NCBI GenBank assembly: GCA_001787035.1
Contig: MFUY01000022.1
Span: forward strand, 1-21,399
DNA: 21,399 nt
Source of the DNA: Candidatus Nomurabacteria bacterium RIFCSPLOWO2_01_FULL_41_12
GTDB lineage: Bacteria; Patescibacteriota; Minisyncoccia; Phycocordibacterales; UBA9973
Direction of reading: 5' to 3'
Under the pieces are notes generated by a model. The model saw only the letters and a program-made list of their open reading frames with translations. It made no database searches and had not been told where the DNA came from. How positions within the stretch are numbered: position 1 is the first letter of the stretch; each line of letters begins with the position of its first letter. The translations under genes were made by a program, and so were the position numbers. Below are positions 14,934-21,399 of the stretch, piece after piece.

Positions 14934-15002
14934 TCCCGTACTAAATTTTTGATTAAAATAAATGACCCTTATAAATAAAAACTTAAAATTTTAGTACTGG
15001 GA
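14934..15002 (+). repeat. Long inverted repeat between guaB and purA, ending in the purA start codon
   Basis: The left arm (14934-14949, TCCCGTACTAAATTTT) pairs with the right arm (14985-15002, AAAATTTTAGTACTGGGA): 16 base pairs with two single-T bulges (14992, 14998) and a 35-base AT-rich loop. The left arm begins nine bases after the guaB stop; the right arm includes the A of the purA ATG. No T-tract follows. In a guaB read-through RNA this stem would cover the purA start. A weak internal -10 (TTTAGT, 14990-14995) lies six bases before the ATG. Confidence 0.65.
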
Positions 15003-16402
15003 TGATAAGTTCTAGAAATAAATCTCAAATTACACCGATTATCGGTCTGCAGTGGGGCGATGAGGGGAAAGGGAAAGGCGTGGCTCGTATTGCTTCTGGT
15101 TTATCCACCAAGGATTTAATTGTCCGATTTCAGGGCGGAAACAATGCAGGACATACCATTTATCATAAAGGCAAAAGTTATGTTTTTAAATTAATCCCCT
15201 CAGGAGTTTTTGGTAAAGCGCAGATTCATTTGGGCGCTGGAATGGTTATAAATCCTGGAGCATTAAAAGAAGAAGCGGGTTTTATACCGAAAGGCACATC
15301 ATTTCTAAGCCGCCTTTCTGTTTCTCACCACGCTATATTAACTCTGCCCACCCATATTTTACTCGACTCCATTTCGGAAAAAAAGAAAGGAAAGAGGAAG
15401 ATTGGCTCAACCGGCAGGGGAATTTCGCCGTCTTATACCGACCTGACATTGCGCCGAGCGCTCCGGGTGGGAGATATTTTTGAGCCGGATTTCAAGAAAA
15501 GATACCTTGCTCTGTCGCAAGAACATAAAGATACTTTGCAAAAAGTTTTCAACTATAAAGTAAGGAAAGAAGACACAATAGGGCATGAAAAAGATTTCTG
15601 GGACGGAATAAAATTCTTGCGTTCGCTTGCCATTATAAATTCGGCTGAAATAGTATCTGAAACCTTGTCCGGCGGACATAAAGTCATCGCCGAAGGCGCG
15701 CAGGGCACATTACTTGACGTGCGCTTTGGAAATTATCCATTTGTTACCTCGTCGCACACTATTGCCGGAGGCGTATCCACGGGCTTAGGCATACCGCCTT
15801 CTTTTGTCGGCGAAGCAATTGGAATTTTAAAAGCTTACACAACAAAAGTGGGCGAGGGACCTTTCCCGACAGAGCTCGGAGGTGAAAAATCTAGGGTTTG
15901 GTGCCGAGACAGAAAATTCACCTACGAAAAAGAAAAATTTTCAAATCCAAATCCAAATAGTGGAAATGAGTTCGAGCAGGGCATAGCCTTGCGTAGATTA
16001 GGTAGTGAAGTCGGCTCAGTCACCGGGCGTCTGCGCCGTACCGGATGGATGGATATACCGCTTTTGCATTATGCAATAAAAATAAACAACGCAACGGAAT
16101 TAGTGCTTACCAAACTTGATGTCTTAAATGGATTTAAGGAAATAAAAGTATGTACGGATTATATAATAAGAGGAAAGAGAACCACAGAAATTCCGTTTGA
16201 TCTTTACCGTGCCCAAATAAAATGCATGTATAAAACTTTTCCTGGATGGAGAGGGAAGCTGTCTGACTACAGTGGCAAGCTGCCGAAAGAAGCAATGAAT
16301 TATGTAAAATTCCTGGAAAAAACTCTCGGCGCCAAGATCATCTACGTCGGTACCGGCCCAGAAGAGCACCATGTGGTGGAGCGCTATTGGTCTCACCCAT
16401 AG
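15002..16402 (+). CDS. purA: Adenylosuccinate synthetase
   Basis: GTP-dependent joining of IMP and aspartate, the first step from IMP to AMP. Seen in the 466 residues: QWGDEGKGK (17-25) with catalytic D20, GGNNAGHT (45-52) with catalytic H51, GSTGRGISPSY for IMP phosphate, EGAQGTLLDV and NYPFVTSSHT, KAYTTKVGEGPFPTEL, TGRLRRTGWMD for aspartate, and TKLDVLNG near the guanine site. The catalytic Asp rules out a PurZ-type enzyme. Between the GPFPTEL and TGRLRRTGW motifs the protein is longer than usual: a polar insert of roughly 25-30 residues (about 296-326), with an NPNPN run from a short AAATCC repeat at 15942-15960. It converges on the HAD gene with only two bases between stop codons. Confidence 0.96.
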   Translation: MISSRNKSQITPIIGLQWGDEGKGKGVARIASGLSTKDLIVRFQGGNNAGHTIYHKGKSYVFKLIPSGVFGKAQIHLGAGMVINPGALKEEAGFIPKGTSFLSRLSVSHHAILTLPTHILLDSISEKKKGKRKIGSTGRGISPSYTDLTLRRALRVGDIFEPDFKKRYLALSQEHKDTLQKVFNYKVRKEDTIGHEKDFWDGIKFLRSLAIINSAEIVSETLSGGHKVIAEGAQGTLLDVRFGNYPFVTSSHTIAGGVSTGLGIPPSFVGEAIGILKAYTTKVGEGPFPTELGGEKSRVWCRDRKFTYEKEKFSNPNPNSGNEFEQGIALRRLGSEVGSVTGRLRRTGWMDIPLLHYAIKINNATELVLTKLDVLNGFKEIKVCTDYIIRGKRTTEIPFDLYRAQIKCMYKTFPGWRGKLSDYSGKLPKEAMNYVKFLEKTLGAKIIYVGTGPEEHHVVERYWSHP

Positions 16403-16404
16403 GG

Positions 16405-16950
16405 CTACGACCGAGGGAGGTAAGGTTTTAGGTTCTGCCCAGTATAGAGAATTGTCCTCAAGTTTGGATACTTTTTAAAATCTAAGTCTTTAAAATGATA
16501 GGCTTTGTCGTCAATAAATATGACTTCTTCGTCTTTATGCTTGTCACATATTTTTTCTATGATATCTTTTTTACTTCCAGAAACTATGAAAACATTCCGT
16601 TTATGAAATAAATCGCCAGCGCCACTTCTTGTAATTTTATCTAGGTTAAATTCTTTATTACCATATGTTATTATGTAACAATTATCCTTTCCTATTTTTC
16701 TGATTATTTTAAATAATTCTTCATTAGAAAAATTTTTACTATTAACCATTATCTCTTCGTATAAATCTTCTCTAACGGAAAAATGAGCTAATATTTTTTT
16801 TAAATGCAGTGGATTTACCCGTTCTTTTTTATAGTATTCTTCTGCTGTATTACGAGATACACCAGCTTTTTCTAGACACGTATATATATGCTCTTTAAAC
16901 TGCGTCGTATTATTAAACAAAACGTCATCAAAATCAAAAATGTATTTCAT
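16405..16950 (-). CDS. HAD-superfamily hydrolase
   Basis: Probable small phosphatase of the haloacid dehalogenase fold, 181 residues. Motif I is FDFDDVLFNN with nucleophile D6 and acid/base D8; motif II is Thr95 in IITYGN; motif III is a lysine in SGSKKDI (127/128); motif IV is the Asp pair D147-D148 in VIFIDDKAYH. The cap is a helical insert at about 20-85. The substrate cannot be read from sequence. Its ATG overlaps the glmR TGA as ATGA (16947-16950), so it is translationally coupled to glmR, and its product may act on a sugar phosphate or nucleotide near the amino-sugar pathway; that is inference from context only. Confidence 0.85.
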   Translation of the reverse strand: MKYIFDFDDVLFNNTTQFKEHIYTCLEKAGVSRNTAEEYYKKERVNPLHLKKILAHFSVREDLYEEIMVNSKNFSNEELFKIIRKIGKDNCYIITYGNKEFNLDKITRSGAGDLFHKRNVFIVSGSKKDIIEKICDKHKDEEVIFIDDKAYHFKDLDFKKYPNLRTILYTGQNLKPYLPRS

Positions 16951-17783
16951 GAGATTATTTTTGCTATAGCTTTAGCTAATTTTATGGAATCATGGCGAAT
17001 CAAACTTCTTTTTGTTGTATCTCCAGGTTCCTTGACTATTTTCTCCCGAGACATAAGTGATTTGTCTCCCTTAATTAGATTATCTATGGGTTTTCCTAAG
17101 TACCCTTCCAGCTTGTTTAAATAATTATCCGTCTCTTTATTGCCTAAATTTTCTATCGCAATGATTTTTGCCTTACTTAGAGCTATGGCTTTCTTAAACC
17201 CCCCTACAATTAAATTAGGCGCGATAGAAGTATAAAAATCGCCGGGACAAATAATTATATAGTCCGCTTTCCGGATTGCTTCAGCGGCTTTCGGATTCAG
17301 CTTTACTTTATTTTTAAAATAAATTTTATTCACATCCTGAATTTTTAAATCAATGCTGCTAATCTTGTTTTCGTCTTCAATTTTTTGGCCTGTGGCAAGT
17401 AGCGCATTTAATTTAGCATTATTTAAAGTAACCGGTATCACCACTCCTTTTAGTTGTAAAAATTTCGTGGCAATTTTCAAACCTTCTTCAAAACTGCCTG
17501 TTAATTTTTCTAAGCCAGCTAAAAAATAGTTTCCGGCCATATGCCCATCTTCACATCTCTCTTTTAAAAAATTATGCATTTTTTCATTAGCACTAAGAGC
17601 AGCTAAGCATTGTCTTATGTCTCCTGGAGGCAAAACCCCGAACTCCTTACGCAGTTTGCCAGAAGAACCACCATCATCTGCCATAGAGGCAATAGCAGAA
17701 ATAGAAATATCCGAAATATTTTTGATTCCTAAAAGCACTCTATAGCTCCCTGTCCCTCCGCCTATAGTAACGACACGTTTCAT
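16947..17783 (-). CDS. glmR: GlmR/YvcK-like (CofD-family) gluconeogenesis and cell-wall factor
   Basis: A 278-residue YvcK/CofD-fold protein. Signatures: GGGTGSY (8-14), ADDGGSSGKLRKEFGVLPPGDIRQC (from 35 on; the dinucleotide/UDP-sugar site in this fold), GNYFLAGLEK, CPGDFYTSIAPNLIV in the middle, and a NLGNKETDNY loop. In Bacillus subtilis YvcK (GlmR) binds UDP-GlcNAc and stimulates GlmS. Here the gene is divergent from glmS with 47 bases between starts, which supports a GlmR role. A CofD (2-phospho-lactate transferase) role in F420 synthesis is less likely: the LPPGDIRQ form is the YvcK type and no F420 genes are near. The HAD gene is coupled downstream. Confidence 0.9.
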   Translation of the reverse strand: MKRVVTIGGGTGSYRVLLGIKNISDISISAIASMADDGGSSGKLRKEFGVLPPGDIRQCLAALSANEKMHNFLKERCEDGHMAGNYFLAGLEKLTGSFEEGLKIATKFLQLKGVVIPVTLNNAKLNALLATGQKIEDENKISSIDLKIQDVNKIYFKNKVKLNPKAAEAIRKADYIIICPGDFYTSIAPNLIVGGFKKAIALSKAKIIAIENLGNKETDNYLNKLEGYLGKPIDNLIKGDKSLMSREKIVKEPGDTTKRSLIRHDSIKLAKAIAKIIS

Positions 17784-17796
17784 GCCTTAGATATTA
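17784..17796 (-). promoter_or_regulatory. glmR -10 element
   Basis: Minus-strand TAATAT (17796-17791) ends seven bases before the ATG. No good -35 or TGn is visible; position is the main support. Confidence 0.4.
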
Positions 17797-17814
17797 GCCT
17801 AAATTCTAAAATTT

Positions 17815-17830
17815 TGCTATTCTAAGCCCT
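17815..17830 (+). promoter_or_regulatory. glmS extended -10, leaderless
   Basis: TATTCT (17818-17823) preceded by TGC, seven bases before the ATG at 17831. Only about 20 bases separate it from the glmR -10 on the other strand, so the two promoters could compete or share a regulator. Confidence 0.5.
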
Positions 17831-19675
17831 ATGTGCGGCATTGTCGGATATATTGGAAAAAAGGAAGCCTTACCTATCCTTTTAGGAGGATTGCGCGATT
17901 TGGAGTACCGCGGCTATGATTCCGCCGGTATTGCCGTGCTGGATGATGGAAAAATAAAACGCATCCGGGAAATCGGAAAGGTAGACTTTTTGGTAAAAAA
18001 AATAGGCCAACAAGTTATTAAGGGAAATTTAGGTATCGCACATACTCGCTGGGCGACTCATGGCGGTGTCACAGTTCCAAATGCGCACCCGCATACGGCA
18101 GGAGAGGGTAAACTAATGCTAGTGCATAATGGCATCATAGAAAATTACAGAGAGTTAAAAAAAGAGCTCAAAGACCAAAATTTTGAATCAGAAACAGACT
18201 CTGAAATCTTAGCAAAATTAATTTATCAAAATTATGACGCCAAAGATAAAGATAGTTTACTTAAGGCAGTCAAAAAAACCCTACCGCAAGTACGCGGCAC
18301 TTACGGGCTTTTAGTAATGCATGCTGATCATCCCGATGAGCTTGTTGCTGCGCGTTTGGGAAGTCCTTTGGTTATAGGAATAGGTAATGATGAGAATAAA
18401 CGTGAATACTATATCGCAAGCGATGTAACGCCGATACTGCCTTTTACTAAACAAGTAACTTTCCTAGATGATGGTGAAGTGGCAGATATTGATCTAGCCG
18501 GCTTAAAAATTTTTAATATTAAAGATGAATTGATAGCAAAAGGTATCACTAAAATTGAATGGGATAAGGAAAAGGCGCAAAAAAATGGATACGAGAATTT
18601 TATGCTAAAAGAAATTTTTGACCAGCCGGCGGTATTTGAAGATGCAATTCGCGGCCGCATTAATATGAAAGAAGGAACTGCGGTTTTAGGAGGGCTTGCT
18701 ATGACTCCGGAAGAAATGCGCAATATAAAAAGGATTGTCATCGTCGCTTGCGGTACGGCGTCTTATGCCGGGATGATCGGCAAATATGCTTTTGAAAGGC
18801 TTGCCGATATCCCCACAGAAGTTGATATATCAAGTGAATTTCGCTACCGAGATCCGGTTATTAATGAAAAAACTTTGGTTTTCGCCCTATCTCAGTCTGG
18901 AGAAACACTGGATACTTTAATGGCTGTGCGTGAGGCAAAAAGAAAAGGGGCGACAGTGCGGAGCATTGTAAATGTTGTCGGCTCAACAATTGCCCGTGAA
19001 GCTGGAGCGGGCACCTATATCCATGCGGGTCCAGAGATAGCTGTTGCCTCAACAAAAGCCTTCACAAATACTGTCGCAGTACTTTTACTCTATGCTTTAG
19101 AATTTGGCCGATTGCGCCATGTCACACTTGCGACCGGAGAGCGTTTACTTTCTGGGCTACTTGAAATACCAGGGAAAATGAATCGAATTTTGGCTGAGGC
19201 ATCTAAAATTAAAATTATTGCAGAAAAATATAAAAATTATCCTAATTTTTTCTTTTTAGGAAGAGGTATCAATTATCCAATGGCAATGGAGGGCTCACTT
19301 AAATTAAAAGAAACTAGTTATATTCATAGCGAGGCTTATCCGGCGGGAGAAATGAAGCACGGAGCTATTGCTTTACTATCTCCTGATTTTCCGGTTCTAG
19401 CTATTATGACCAAAAATCAACTTTATGAAAAAATGAAAAGTGGTGTGCAAGAAGTTCGCGCTAGAAAATCCAAAGTAATAGTTATAGCCACCGAAGGAGA
19501 TGAAGAGGCTAAAGAAATGGCAGATGATATAATTTATGTTCCAAAAACCATGGAACTTCTGGAACCGCTTTTGAATACCATACCGTTACAACTTTTCGCT
19601 TACTATGTGGCAGTCGGATTAGGGCGGGACATAGACCGACCGCGCAATCTGGCAAAAAGTGTAACAGTGGAGTAA
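17831..19675 (+). CDS. glmS: Glucosamine--fructose-6-phosphate aminotransferase (isomerizing)
   Basis: Makes glucosamine-6-phosphate from fructose-6-phosphate and glutamine, the entry to UDP-GlcNAc and peptidoglycan. The 614-residue protein begins MCGIVGYIG, so Cys2 is the N-terminal nucleophile after Met removal, which fixes the start. The glutaminase half shows TRWATHG (72-78), HNGIIEN (99-105) and TDSE (122-125). Two SIS domains follow (about 285-420 and 455-595) with SQSGET, STKAFTNT, GRGINYPMAMEGSLKLKE and the usual C-terminal PRNLAKSVTVE. It is complete. No glmS ribozyme fits in the 47-base gap upstream; the divergent glmR is the likely means of control. The Tdh-like gene starts 10 bases downstream. 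Confidence 0.98.
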   Translation: MCGIVGYIGKKEALPILLGGLRDLEYRGYDSAGIAVLDDGKIKRIREIGKVDFLVKKIGQQVIKGNLGIAHTRWATHGGVTVPNAHPHTAGEGKLMLVHNGIIENYRELKKELKDQNFESETDSEILAKLIYQNYDAKDKDSLLKAVKKTLPQVRGTYGLLVMHADHPDELVAARLGSPLVIGIGNDENKREYYIASDVTPILPFTKQVTFLDDGEVADIDLAGLKIFNIKDELIAKGITKIEWDKEKAQKNGYENFMLKEIFDQPAVFEDAIRGRINMKEGTAVLGGLAMTPEEMRNIKRIVIVACGTASYAGMIGKYAFERLADIPTEVDISSEFRYRDPVINEKTLVFALSQSGETLDTLMAVREAKRKGATVRSIVNVVGSTIAREAGAGTYIHAGPEIAVASTKAFTNTVAVLLLYALEFGRLRHVTLATGERLLSGLLEIPGKMNRILAEASKIKIIAEKYKNYPNFFFLGRGINYPMAMEGSLKLKETSYIHSEAYPAGEMKHGAIALLSPDFPVLAIMTKNQLYEKMKSGVQEVRARKSKVIVIATEGDEEAKEMADDIIYVPKTMELLEPLLNTIPLQLFAYYVAVGLGRDIDRPRNLAKSVTVE

Positions 19676-19685
19676 TATAAAATAA

Positions 19686-20900
19686 ATGCTGAAAAAACAA
19701 AAAAACTTAATTAAAGCTCTAACATTAGATGTAAAAAAAGACAAATGGGAAAAAAGCCGCGGTTTTGTTATGCGTGATGTGGCGATGCCAACCCTGGATG
19801 AGAAAAAAAATCCCGCCGATGCTGTTTCTGTAATTTTAAAAATACGTTATGCGGGTGTATGTGGTTCCGACAGAGGAATCTGGTATCGTAATGCCTGGAA
19901 GGACGGAGTACATGATTCTTTAAAAAGAGAAGGGAAATCTATGCGCATTACCGGGCACGAATTTCTGGGGGAAATTATAGAAATCGGGTCTATGGTACAA
20001 AGTCTCTACCAAGACACAGACCTGCAAAATAAAGCAAGGATAGAGATAGGATCTTTAGTTTCCGGTGATTCTCATGTCACTTGCGGGCGGTGCTATCAAT
20101 GCAGAATCGGTGAACAACATGTTTGCATAAATGAATCAATATTGGGCATCACCATTGACGGAATCTTCGCCGAATATGTAAAAATCCCAGCAAAGAATTT
20201 ATGGGCAGTCGACACCGCACGTCTTCGCCCTGAAATAGCTGCTATTTATGACCCTTTTGGTAATGCAGTGCACGCCACCACGGTCGTGGACTTCCGCGGA
20301 CAAAGAGTCGCCGTCTTCGGATGCGGGCCAATCGGACTTTTTTCAATTCTTCTGGCGCGCAATTTCGGCGCAGCTAAAGTTATTGCAATTGACGTGAATA
20401 AAAACAATTTAAATATGGCAAAGAAATTAGGGGCCCATGAAATTATTCTAATTCCCAAAACTAAGAAAAAAAATGCCTGGGAGAGTGACAAATCTGTCGT
20501 CGCTCGGATTATGAAACTTACCTATGGCAAAGGTGTAGATGTAGCTCTCGAGATGGCTGGAGCTTTCTCATCTGTTAATAATGCGATTGATAGCGCCCGT
20601 AGAGGCGGACAGATTATATTTTTTGGGCTGAAAGACGGAGATCTGACTATTCCGAAATTCTCTCGTGTGATTGCCCGAGGCCTGACTATCCATAGCATCA
20701 TCGGACGGCAGATTTTCCGCACCTGGCAGATAGCCCAAAGAATCTTAAATGACAAGAGTAATGGGATTCAAGACAGCATTTGGAATGTAATCCTAAAAAA
20801 GGGTAGGGGGACGATTATAAATTTTAAAGATTTTACCCCCAAAAGCTTTGAAAAAGCGATGAACGAAAACCCGAAGATTATCTTCAAAATTAACGGCTAA
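19686..20900 (+). CDS. Zinc-dependent medium-chain dehydrogenase, threonine 3-dehydrogenase-like
   Basis: A 404-residue NAD(P)-dependent alcohol/polyol/threonine dehydrogenase of the MDR superfamily. Catalytic zinc ligands: C59 in AGVCGSD and H91-E92 in TGHEFLGE. Structural zinc: C133, C136, C139 and C147 in CGRCYQCRIGEQHVC. The Rossmann motif is GCGPIG (212-217), with D234-type acidic residue in IAIDVN suggesting NAD. DPFGNAVHAT (189-198) and DGIFAEYVKIP resemble L-threonine 3-dehydrogenase, but the protein is longer than the usual roughly 340 residues, with extra residues at the N-terminus and between 70 and 120. A sugar or polyol dehydrogenase is an alternative. It lies 10 bases after glmS, probably co-transcribed; a weak -10 (TAATAT, 19673-19678) could give extra transcription. 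Confidence 0.85.
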   Translation: MLKKQKNLIKALTLDVKKDKWEKSRGFVMRDVAMPTLDEKKNPADAVSVILKIRYAGVCGSDRGIWYRNAWKDGVHDSLKREGKSMRITGHEFLGEIIEIGSMVQSLYQDTDLQNKARIEIGSLVSGDSHVTCGRCYQCRIGEQHVCINESILGITIDGIFAEYVKIPAKNLWAVDTARLRPEIAAIYDPFGNAVHATTVVDFRGQRVAVFGCGPIGLFSILLARNFGAAKVIAIDVNKNNLNMAKKLGAHEIILIPKTKKKNAWESDKSVVARIMKLTYGKGVDVALEMAGAFSSVNNAIDSARRGGQIIFFGLKDGDLTIPKFSRVIARGLTIHSIIGRQIFRTWQIAQRILNDKSNGIQDSIWNVILKKGRGTIINFKDFTPKSFEKAMNENPKIIFKING

Positions 20901-20908
20901 CGAGTAAA

Positions 20909-20954
20909 TGTCAAGGATGCCCCTTGACACGAATGTCAAAGGGCATCCTTGACA
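20909..20954 (+). repeat. Near-perfect 21-bp hairpin between dehydrogenase and GNAT genes
   Basis: The arms 20909-20929 and 20934-20954 pair with one C:A mismatch (20923/20940) around the loop CGAA. The stem is bounded inside and outside by TGTCAA/TTGACA, so that hexamer occurs twice on each strand. The hairpin starts eight bases after the upstream stop and ends six bases before the GNAT ATG. No T-tract follows, so it is not a standard terminator. It could be an operator, an mRNA-stability hairpin or a mobile short repeat. Confidence 0.8.
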
Positions 20955-20960
20955 CATCAT

Positions 20961-21296
20961 ATGGAAATTATTTTAAATAAAGAAAATAAAAGCTATGCCG
21001 TAAAAGTTACGGCAGAAGAAAATGGCACCATTCTCGGTTCGGCTTATCTTTATATTATGTTTAATGATTTACACAAAGAGCCGTTTGGTTTTTTAGAAAA
21101 TGTTTTCGTCAAAGAAGAAAACCGCGGCAAAGGCATAGGTTCAAAATTAGTGGAGGCAGTTATCACGGAAGCAAAAAGACAGAATTGCTATAAGCTCATT
21201 GGTACAAGTCGTTATGAAAATCCTGAAGTCCACACATTCTACAATAAACTTGGTTTTAAAGATTACGGCAAAGAATTTAGAATAGATTTATCATAA
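20961..21296 (+). CDS. GNAT-family N-acetyltransferase
   Basis: An acetyl-CoA-dependent acyltransferase of 111 residues, a compact GNAT. Beta strands 30-34 and 45-51 (GFLENVFVKEENRGKGIG) lead to the acetyl-CoA pyrophosphate motif RGKGIG (55-60), followed by the helix SKLVEAVITEAKRQNC. The C-terminal motif HTFYNKLGFKDYG (91-103) is the usual end of the fold with the YxKLGF signature. The acceptor substrate is unknown. The ATG at 20961 is preferred to the in-frame TTG at 20949, because the TTG is part of the hairpin stem. No -10 lies in the usual place upstream, so the gene probably depends on read-through from the glmS-dehydrogenase transcript through that hairpin. Confidence 0.88.
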   Translation: MEIILNKENKSYAVKVTAEENGTILGSAYLYIMFNDLHKEPFGFLENVFVKEENRGKGIGSKLVEAVITEAKRQNCYKLIGTSRYENPEVHTFYNKLGFKDYGKEFRIDLS

Positions 21297-21317
21297 ACGA
21301 GTTATCCCCACTCATTT

Positions 21318-21340
21318 TCCTTTAAAGAAAAGGGTATTTT
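21318..21340 (+). terminator. Weak terminator candidate after the GNAT gene
   Basis: TCCTTT and AAAGGG form a six-base-pair stem with a small A-rich loop, followed by TATTTTT. The stem is AT-rich and weak, so this is only a candidate. Confidence 0.25.
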
Positions 21341-21370
21341 TGATATAATTAAAGAGTCCTAAAATACAAA
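21341..21370 (+). promoter_or_regulatory. Extended -10 promoter for the last gene
   Basis: Perfect TATAAT (21344-21349) preceded by TGA; no clear -35. The start is expected near 21356, about 15 bases before the ATG at 21371. Confidence 0.6.
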
Positions 21371-21392
21371 ATGATAAGAAAAAATTTTAGGA
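21357..21392 (+). repeat. Inverted repeat around the last start codon
   Basis: TCCTAAAAT (21357-21365) and ATTTTAGGA (21384-21392) are perfect nine-base complements with an 18-base loop that contains the ATG at 21371. The left arm starts about where transcription should begin. Confidence 0.45.
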
Positions 21393-21399
21393 AAACATC
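21371..21399 (+). CDS. Possible 5' end of another gene, cut by the window
   Basis: An ATG at 21371 opens a frame reading MIRKNFRKT to the window edge, behind a good promoter. The basic start is compatible with a membrane or secreted protein, but nine codons cannot identify anything. Confidence 0.35.

Noticed and set aside
14926..15001. Purine riboswitch upstream of purA
   Set aside because: The gap is only 76 bases, lacks the conserved three-way-junction core, and is explained by a simple inverted repeat.
17784..17830. glmS ribozyme or leader upstream of glmS
   Set aside because: Only 47 bases lie between the glmR and glmS starts, too few for the ribozyme, and the -10 sits next to the ATG.
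20949..20960. TTG start for the GNAT protein
   Set aside because: The codon is in the hairpin stem; the ATG at 20961 gives a normal GNAT N-terminus.
1..21399. Alternative genetic code with TGA as a sense codon
   Set aside because: TGA ends ndh, the ftsQ-like gene and glmR at the expected protein ends, and tryptophans are TGG.
1..21399. CRISPR arrays, insertion sequences, integrases
   Set aside because: No regularly spaced repeats, transposase or recombinase genes were seen; the HTH/WAEGSK gene has no terminal repeats.

Overview
The window looks like a chromosome segment of an ultrasmall Patescibacteria (CPR) bacterium, most likely from the Parcubacteria branch. The evidence is its low GC, very tight packing (convergent genes separated by 2 to 9 bases or overlapping), pared-down housekeeping proteins (a Rel that stops after the TGS domain, a DnaX without the usual zinc module), the dprA-topA order, and a CPR-style HTH/WAEGSK protein. 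TGA serves as a normal stop (ftsQ-like gene, glmR, ndh), so the glycine-TGA code of Gracilibacteria and Absconditabacteria is excluded. The lineage is an inference; there is no rRNA here.

Layout. 2-700: 3' part of a ParB gene, overlapping convergently with rel. 697-5346, minus strand: dprA, topA, rel. 5361-8470, plus strand: serS, ftsQ-like, dus, with the last two overlapping by ATGA. 8577-9707: dnaX, carrying two related palindromic inserts. 9753-10451: an AT-rich HTH/WAEGSK gene directly before tRNA-Gln(UUG). 10761-11198: an unrecognised small protein. 11208-13371: a redox group consisting of a DCC-family protein (minus strand), divergent from a three-helix membrane protein and an NDH-2-like dehydrogenase. 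13408-16402: guaB and purA, the two enzymes that branch from IMP. 16405-17783, minus strand: glmR (yvcK/cofD-like) and a HAD phosphatase, coupled by ATGA. 17831-20900: glmS, divergent from glmR, then a zinc-dependent Tdh-like dehydrogenase. 20961-21296: a GNAT acetyltransferase, preceded by a long hairpin. 21371 to the end: possible start of one more gene.

Three themes stand out. First, most first genes of transcription units have a -10 element, usually of the extended TGn type, ending only 6 to 8 bases before the ATG. Shine-Dalgarno sequences are not evident, so leaderless mRNA appears to be the default. Second, dnaX contains two copies of a palindromic element with shared ends, translated in two different reading frames, reminiscent of Rickettsia palindromic elements. 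Third, several stop-to-start gaps are almost filled by one inverted repeat (guaB/purA, dehydrogenase/GNAT), while classical GC-rich terminators with U-tracts are essentially absent.

Functionally the genes cover chromosome segregation, DNA topology and uptake, stringent response, Ser-tRNA charging, division, tRNA modification, the replication clamp loader, purine interconversion, and entry into amino-sugar and cell-wall synthesis with its likely regulator GlmR beside it.
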